A DNA stretch of 64,000 nucleotides from Pseudomonas sp. PDM15 (GTDB taxonomy: Bacteria; Pseudomonadota; Gammaproteobacteria; Pseudomonadales; Pseudomonadaceae), in NCBI RefSeq assembly GCF_014851565.1, contig NZ_JACVAA010000005.1:62001-126000 (forward strand), in the 5' to 3' direction. The notes beneath the pieces are model-generated. The model worked only from the letters and a program-made list of their open reading frames with translations, was not told the origin of the DNA and did not search any database. Below are positions 54,249-64,000 of the stretch, one piece after another; position 1 is the first letter of the stretch, and each line of letters begins with the position of its first letter. A program made the translations under genes and the position numbers.

Positions 54249-55586
54249 TCAGGCACAGACCTCGCCGACCACTTTGGCCAGCTCCTCGGCATAGCTACGC
54301 ACCTGATTTTCGTCATCGCCCTCGACCATCACGCGCACCAGCGGCTCGGTGCCGGACTTGCGCAGTAGCACACGGCCTCGCCCCGCCATGCTCTCGGTGA
54401 CTCGCGCGCAGGCATCCTTGACCGCTGCATGCTCCACGGGATCAACATCGCCGGAAAAGCGCACATTGATCAGTATCTGCGGGCACTTGCGCACCACCTG
54501 GCGCGCCTCGGCCAAGGTCTGCCCGCTGCGCTTGAGCGCCATCAGCACCTGCAACGCAGCGATGATCGCGTCGCCCGTGGTGGTGTGCTGGCAGCACACC
54601 AGGTGTCCGGAGTTCTCGCCCCCCAACTGCCACTCGCGCTCCTGCAGCTCGGCCATCACGTAACGATCGCCGACCTTGGCCCGCACGAAGGGAATGCCCA
54701 GCTCGCCGAGCGCCAGCTCAAGACCGAGATTGCTCATCAGGGTACCCACCACACCGCCCTGCAGCTTGCCGCGCTCCTGCAGGTCGCGGGCGATGATGTA
54801 CAGCAGCTCATCGCCATCCACTGCAGTACCCGTGTGGTCGACCATCAACACGCGATCGCCATCGCCATCGAAGGCGATACCCAAATCCGCCTGCTGCGCC
54901 AGCACCTCGGCCTGCAGCGACTCGACATGGGTGGAGCCACAGTTGTCGTTGATGTTCAGGCCGTTGGGCTGTGCCGACAACACGGACACCTGGGCACCCA
55001 GTTCGCGGAACACACTGGGCGCAACCTTGTAGGTGGCGCCATGGGCGCAGTCGATGACCAGCTTGAGACCGGCGAAGCTGGTGCTGCTCGGCACACTGCT
55101 CTTGCAGAACTCGATATAGCGACCCGCTGCATCGTTGATGCGCGAGACCTTGCCGAGCTGATCGGACTCCACCACCGTCATCGACTGATCGAGCAGCTCC
55201 TCGATCATCAACTCGATCTCGTCCGGCAGCTTGGTGCCCTTGCCGGAAAAGAACTTGAACCCGTTGTCATAGTGAGGATTGTGCGAGGCGCTGATAACGA
55301 TGCCCGCCTCGGCCTGGAAGGTACGCGTCAGATAGGCAATAGCCGGCGTCGGCATGGGACCGAGCAGCATCACGTCCGCGCCAGCGGCTACCAGGCCCGC
55401 CTCCAGTGCAGACTCGAACATATAGCCCGAGATACGGGTGTCCTTGCCGATCAGGATGCGGCACTTACCCTGCTTGCGGAACGCCATTCCGGCAGCCCAG
55501 CCCAGCTTGAGGATGAACTCGGGAGTGATGGGAAACTGGCCGACAGGGCCACGGATACCGTCGGTACCGAAATACTTTCTGCTCAT
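54249..55586 (-). CDS. glmM: Phosphoglucosamine mutase
   Basis: A 445-residue enzyme making glucosamine 1-phosphate for cell-wall precursors. Phosphoserine 101 is in [11 protein letters not shown], metal loop AFDGDGDR is present. ATG at 55586 has GGAG 5 nt upstream; a GTG two codons earlier is unlikely. Length equals that of the P. aeruginosa protein. Confidence 0.98.
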   Translation of the reverse strand: MSRKYFGTDGIRGPVGQFPITPEFILKLGWAAGMAFRKQGKCRILIGKDTRISGYMFESALEAGLVAAGADVMLLGPMPTPAIAYLTRTFQAEAGIVISASHNPHYDNGFKFFSGKGTKLPDEIELMIEELLDQSMTVVESDQLGKVSRINDAAGRYIEFCKSSVPSSTSFAGLKLVIDCAHGATYKVAPSVFRELGAQVSVLSAQPNGLNINDNCGSTHVESLQAEVLAQQADLGIAFDGDGDRVLMVDHTGTAVDGDELLYIIARDLQERGKLQGGVVGTLMSNLGLELALGELGIPFVRAKVGDRYVMAELQEREWQLGGENSGHLVCCQHTTTGDAIIAALQVLMALKRSGQTLAEARQVVRKCPQILINVRFSGDVDPVEHAAVKDACARVTESMAGRGRVLLRKSGTEPLVRVMVEGDDENQVRSYAEELAKVVGEVCA

Positions 55587-55601
55587 AGTCACTCCAACTT
55601 C

Positions 55602-56453
55602 TTATTCTGCTGCCTGCACGGCGGCGATCATGCGCACCGCATCGACAGTTTCGGCGACATCATGGACGCGCAGGATACACGCCCCCTTGGCCACCGCCAG
55701 GGCCGCCAGGGCCAGCCCGCCAGACAGGCGCTCGTGAACTTCGCGCCCCAGCGCCTGACCGATCATGGACTTGCGCGACACACCGACCAACAGCGGCCGA
55801 CCCAGTTCATGCAGCGCCTCCAGGCGCTTGAATAGGCTCAGGTTGTGGGCGAGAGTCTTGGCGAAACCGAAGCCGGGATCAAGGACGATGCGCTCGGCAT
55901 GAATGCCCGCCCCGGCGCAAGCGGCAATGCGTTGAGCGAGAAAATCACGAACCTCGCCCACCACATCGCGATACTGCGGATTCTGCTGCATGTTGCCGGG
56001 TTCACCGAGCATGTGCATCAGGCACACCGGCAAACCTGTGTCGGCTGCCGCCTCCAGTGCACCATCACGACGCAATGCGCGCACGTCGTTGATCAGCCCT
56101 GCCCCCAGCCGAGCGCCCTCGCGCATAACCGCGGGAGTCGAGGTATCCAGGGAGATGATCACATCCAGCTCGGCGGCAATGGCCTCGACCACCGGAGCCA
56201 CACGCTCCAGCTCCTCGACAGGCGACACAGGGCGAGCCCCCGGGCGAGTTGACTCACCACCAACGTCAATCAGCGTCGCCCCGGCCTCTACCATCTGCTC
56301 AGCATGACGCAAGGCAGCATCGCGCGCGGCGAAACGGCCGCCGTCGGAAAAGGAGTCGGGAGTGACATTGAGGATGCCCATCACTTGCGGCTGGGCCAGA
56401 TCGAGCACCCGGCTACCGCATGGCAGCCGGGGCGGGTACTGCGGAACGGTCAT
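55602..56453 (-). CDS. folP: Dihydropteroate synthase
   Basis: A 283-residue TIM-barrel enzyme, the sulfonamide target. Signatures are MGILNVTPDSFSDGG and IDVGGESTRPGA, with the C-terminal RVHDV motif. It joins PABA to hydroxymethyl-dihydropterin; folK is 30 kb away. It is 10 nt from ftsH. Confidence 0.98.
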   Translation of the reverse strand: MTVPQYPPRLPCGSRVLDLAQPQVMGILNVTPDSFSDGGRFAARDAALRHAEQMVEAGATLIDVGGESTRPGARPVSPVEELERVAPVVEAIAAELDVIISLDTSTPAVMREGARLGAGLINDVRALRRDGALEAAADTGLPVCLMHMLGEPGNMQQNPQYRDVVGEVRDFLAQRIAACAGAGIHAERIVLDPGFGFAKTLAHNLSLFKRLEALHELGRPLLVGVSRKSMIGQALGREVHERLSGGLALAALAVAKGACILRVHDVAETVDAVRMIAAVQAAE

Positions 56454-56462
56454 GCGCGGGCC

Positions 56463-58376
<1,914 letters not shown>

Positions 58377-58856
58377 TTCGCTACCCTCTGAAACGAGCCT
58401 CGTCCTGGAAACGCGCTTCGCATGACGGCTGGTGGATTACCAGCCTAACTTACTACACAACCCCTACCCCAGGCAGGAACCGTCTGTAACCCTTTATGAG
58501 ACCTGGCCATCCGACCCGCCCCCCTCAGGCCAGTTCCAGTCTAGGCGCCACGGCGCCTGCGAACCAGCCAGCGCACACGGCGGCAACTCTCCACCACACT
58601 CATATGGGGGCCGGATCGAAAATCACAAGGCCCATCCGATGGCCGCCTCTTCAGGAAAAGAGCACCGAAGCCATCCCGACCCGCGCGAACTAGTCTTGAG
58701 CGTGCAACAGGTTGATCGCCCGAATAGAAATGGGCGCAGCCGAGCCGGCTCGGGTAAACTCCGCGGTTTTTGCGGCCGGTGCGCGGCAACGGAATGGGTG
58801 AAGGCTGCGGCCTGCCCGCCGGGCAGGGTCGATATAAACAGCAGCAGGATTAGATT
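58377..58856. other. Intergenic region where rlmE/ftsJ is expected but missing
   Basis: 480 bases lie between ftsH and the divergent yhbY. In P. aeruginosa ftsJ (about 620 bases) stands here. No frame in either strand encodes FtsJ-like sequence, and the gap is too short for it. It contains a perfect stem GGCTGGT/ACCAGCC at 58427-58445 in the putative ftsH leader, and CCTGCCC/GGGCAGG at 58811-58827 before yhbY. No further feature was found. Confidence 0.7.
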
Positions 58857-59168
58857 ATGGCGCTTACCAACGAACAGAAGAAACACTTCAAGTCCATCGG
58901 TCACCACCTGAAACCGGTACTGATCGTAGCCGAGAACGGTCTCACCGAAGGAGTACTGGCCGAACTGGAGCGCGCCCTCAACGATCATGAACTGATCAAG
59001 GTGCAGTTCCGCCTGACCGAGCGCGACGACCGCCGCGCGCTGATCGACGAACTGGCCTCCGTCGGCCGCTGCGAGCTGGTTCAGGTGATCGGCAAGATGG
59101 CCCTGATCTACCGCAAGAACCCCAAGCCGAACAAGAACCTGTCCAACATTCATCGCTATCAGGCCTAA
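58857..59168 (+). CDS. yhbY: YhbY RNA-binding protein
   Basis: A 103-residue CRS1/YhbY (CRM) domain protein (KHFKSIGHHLKPVLIVAENGLT; ELIKVQFRL). It binds pre-50S particles. Standard length. Its divergent neighbour is ftsH. Confidence 0.95.
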   Translation: MALTNEQKKHFKSIGHHLKPVLIVAENGLTEGVLAELERALNDHELIKVQFRLTERDDRRALIDELASVGRCELVQVIGKMALIYRKNPKPNKNLSNIHRYQA

Positions 59169-59194
59169 ACAAGGCCTGTTCTTGCGTTCCCGCC

Positions 59195-59629
59195 TTACTC
59201 GCTCCGCTGCCCCGGCAGCGGTTGCAGCACCAGCACCAGGCCGCACAGTGCCAGCACCAGATAGTTGAACTGCAACCAGCGCGCCGCGTCCGGCTGCCAC
59301 TGGCGCACGGCGAAGAACACAACGGCCATGACCAGCACGATCAGCAGCAACTGGCCGCGCAACTCGCGCCACAGGCTGGACAGCCCCTGCGCCTGTGCCA
59401 ACACCATGCCCTGAAGCACCACGCAGAACGCAGCAAAGCCGATCAGCAGCGGGCTGAGCGCCGCATTGACCTCTTCGATCAGCAGCGGCGCTAGGCCCAT
59501 CTTCTCCAGCGTCGGCAGCATGACGAAGTGCAGCAGCCACAGGCCACCAACCCAGAAGGTCTGGGCCAGCTGCCAACTGATCGCACCAGCCCTTAGCGGC
59601 TGGCGCTTAAATATGGCGGACTTCGACAA
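59195..59629 (-). CDS. DUF4149 membrane protein
   Basis: A 144-residue protein with four hydrophobic segments (about 14-38, 53-76, 90-108 and 118-137). Unknown function. It overlaps the end of greA by 23 nt. The same gene lies at this place in P. aeruginosa. Confidence 0.85.
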   Translation of the reverse strand: MSKSAIFKRQPLRAGAISWQLAQTFWVGGLWLLHFVMLPTLEKMGLAPLLIEEVNAALSPLLIGFAAFCVVLQGMVLAQAQGLSSLWRELRGQLLLIVLVMAVVFFAVRQWQPDAARWLQFNYLVLALCGLVLVLQPLPGQRSE

Positions 59630-60079
59630 TCTCGTACTCGACCAGGCCGCTCGGCGTCTTCACCGCCACCACATCGCCCTCTTCCTTGCCCACCAGGGCG
59701 CGGGCGATGGGTGAGCTGACAGACAGTTTGCCGATCTTGATGTCGGCCTCGTCCTCACCAACGATCTGATAGGTCACGCTCTCGTCGGTCTCGCAGTTGG
59801 CGATATCGACAGTGGTACCGAAGATCACCTTGCCGGTGTGGGCGATGGTGGTGACGTCGATCACCACCGCGTGCTGCAGGCGGCCTTCGATGTCGCGAAT
59901 ACGCGCCTCGACCATGCCCTGCTGTTCGCGGGCGGCGTGGTACTCGGCGTTCTCCTTGAGGTCGCCCAGCTCGCGCGCCTCACCGATGTCCTGGCTGAGC
60001 TTGGGACGCACCACCTTGGTCAGATGGGCCAGCTCTTCTTCCAGGGCGCGAGCGCCCTGGACGGTCATGGGGTACTTGT

Positions 60080-60083
<4 letters not shown>
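59607..60083 (-). CDS. greA: Transcription elongation factor GreA
   Basis: A 158-residue factor: N-terminal coiled coil (about 8-75) with acidic tip [20 protein letters not shown]-terminal globular domain with [16 protein letters not shown]. It rescues backtracked polymerase. ATGA overlap with carB links translation. Confidence 0.96.
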
Positions 60084-63301
<3,218 letters not shown>

Positions 63302-63337
63302 GTTTCTTACTCGAATCCTTGGGTCAGTCGGCGGGGC

Positions 63338-64000
63338 TTAGCGGCGCTTGGCCATGGCTTCGATGAAGCGGTCGAACAGCGGGGCGACGTCGTGCGGGCC
63401 CGGGCTGGCTTCCGGGTGACCCTGGAAGCTGAAGGCATCCTTGTCGGTACGCTCGATGCCCTGCAGGGTGCCGTCGAACAGCGACTTGTGAGTGGCGCGC
63501 AGGTTGGCCGGTAGGCTCGGCTCGTCCACGGCGAAACCGTGGTTCTGGCTGGTGATCATCACCACGCCGCTGTCGAGGTCCTGTACCGGGTGGTTGGCAC
63601 CGTGGTGGCCGGTGCCCATCTTCACGGTCTTGGCGCCGGAGGCCAGGGCCAGCAACTGGTGGCCGAGGCAGATGCCGAAGACCGGAATTTCGGTCTGCAG
63701 CACTTCCTTGATCGCAGCGATCGCGTAGTCGCACGGCTCGGGGTCGCCAGGGCCGTTGGAGAGGAACACGCCGTCCGGGTTCAGCGCCAGTACGTCCTTG
63801 GCAGGAGTCTGGGCCGGCACCACGGTCAGGCGGCAGCCGCGCTCGACCAGCATGCGCAGGATGTTGGTCTTGACCCCGTAGTCATAGGCGACCACGTGGT
63901 AAGGCAGCTCGCTGGCGGCGATTTCCGGATGGCTGTCGTCTTTCAGGTTCCACACGCTGGTGCGCCACTCGTAGCGCTCGGTGCAGCTGACCACCTTGGC
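63338..64000 (-). CDS. carA: Carbamoyl-phosphate synthase, small subunit (C-terminal part)
   Basis: The gene starts beyond the right edge. Only the C-terminal glutamine amidotransferase domain is seen, with nucleophile Cys in FGICLGHQL and the His-x-Glu pair in GHPEASPGP. It channels ammonia to CarB; the gap to carB is 36 nt. Confidence 0.96.
   Translation of the reverse strand, partial: AKVVSCTERYEWRTSVWNLKDDSHPEIAASELPYHVVAYDYGVKTNILRMLVERGCRLTVVPAQTPAKDVLALNPDGVFLSNGPGDPEPCDYAIAAIKEVLQTEIPVFGICLGHQLLALASGAKTVKMGTGHHGANHPVQDLDSGVVMITSQNHGFAVDEPSLPANLRATHKSLFDGTLQGIERTDKDAFSFQGHPEASPGPHDVAPLFDRFIEAMAKRR

Noticed and set aside
58432-58911. A 159-codon frame in the ftsH-yhbY gap, running into yhbY
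   Set aside because: No homology, no ribosome-binding site, and it overlaps yhbY in another frame; not an ftsJ remnant by eye.

Overview
The window is ordinary chromosomal DNA of a GC-rich gammaproteobacterium, almost certainly a Pseudomonas of the P. aeruginosa/oleovorans lineage. This rests on protein similarity recognised by eye, on gene order (colRS, groESL, cbrAB-crcZ-pcnB-folK-panBCD-pgi-acs, pnp-rpsO-truB-rbfA-infB-nusA-rimP-tRNA-secG-tpiA-glmM-folP-ftsH, greA-carBA) and on the Pseudomonas-specific CbrA/CbrB/CrcZ module. No prophage, transposon, CRISPR array or rRNA operon was seen.

Layout. 1-8.0 kb: the tail of an RND efflux pump gene, a small exported protein, an InaA-type kinase, the ColR/ColS two-component system, groES-groEL behind a heat-shock promoter, fxsA, a HugZ-like flavoprotein and a short-chain dehydrogenase. 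8.1-15.3 kb: a complete haem-uptake locus, phuSTUVW transcribed left and phuR transcribed right from a shared Fur-box region. 15.4-19.2 kb: a small Rieske protein, sfsA, an aminotransferase, dksA and gluQRS. 19.3-24.5 kb: cbrX-cbrA-cbrB followed by the small RNA CrcZ with a sigma-54 promoter. 24.6-32.7 kb: pcnB, folK, the pantothenate genes panBCD, pgi and acetyl-CoA synthetase. 32.8-43.9 kb: a less characterised stretch with a DUF2236 protein, a thiolase, an rRNA-type methyltransferase, a 1015-residue DUF748 envelope protein, three tandem paralogous small exported DUF2845 proteins, a rhomboid protease, CsbD and BON stress proteins and a zinc-ribbon/membrane/helical-repeat protein. 44-60 kb, mostly leftward: pnp, rpsO, truB, rbfA, infB, nusA, rimP, tRNA-fMet, tRNA-Leu(GAG), secG, tpiA, glmM, folP, ftsH, then yhbY rightward and DUF4149, greA. 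60-64 kb: carB and the C-terminal part of carA, which runs off the window.

How the parts work together. CbrA/CbrB sense the carbon/nitrogen state and drive CrcZ, which sequesters Hfq (with Crc) through A-rich motifs. A matching A-rich motif sits just before the acetyl-CoA synthetase start, so regulator and probable target lie about 6 kb apart. Haem enters through PhuR, PhuT and PhuUV and is bound by PhuS; a HugZ-like protein encoded next door may help degrade it. The right half is the transcription/translation backbone (NusA, IF2, RbfA, TruB, S15, PNPase, RimP, tRNA-fMet, GreA) plus envelope and nucleotide precursor enzymes.

Points that stand out: rlmE/ftsJ is missing from its usual place beside ftsH; two chromosomal blocks that are apart in P. 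aeruginosa PAO1 (as I recall its map) are joined near 8.1 kb; three tandem DUF2845 genes sit next to a rhomboid protease; and two intrinsic terminators lie between tRNA-fMet and rimP. I found no clear undescribed system. The best candidate for new biology is the envelope cassette at 36.1-41.6 kb.
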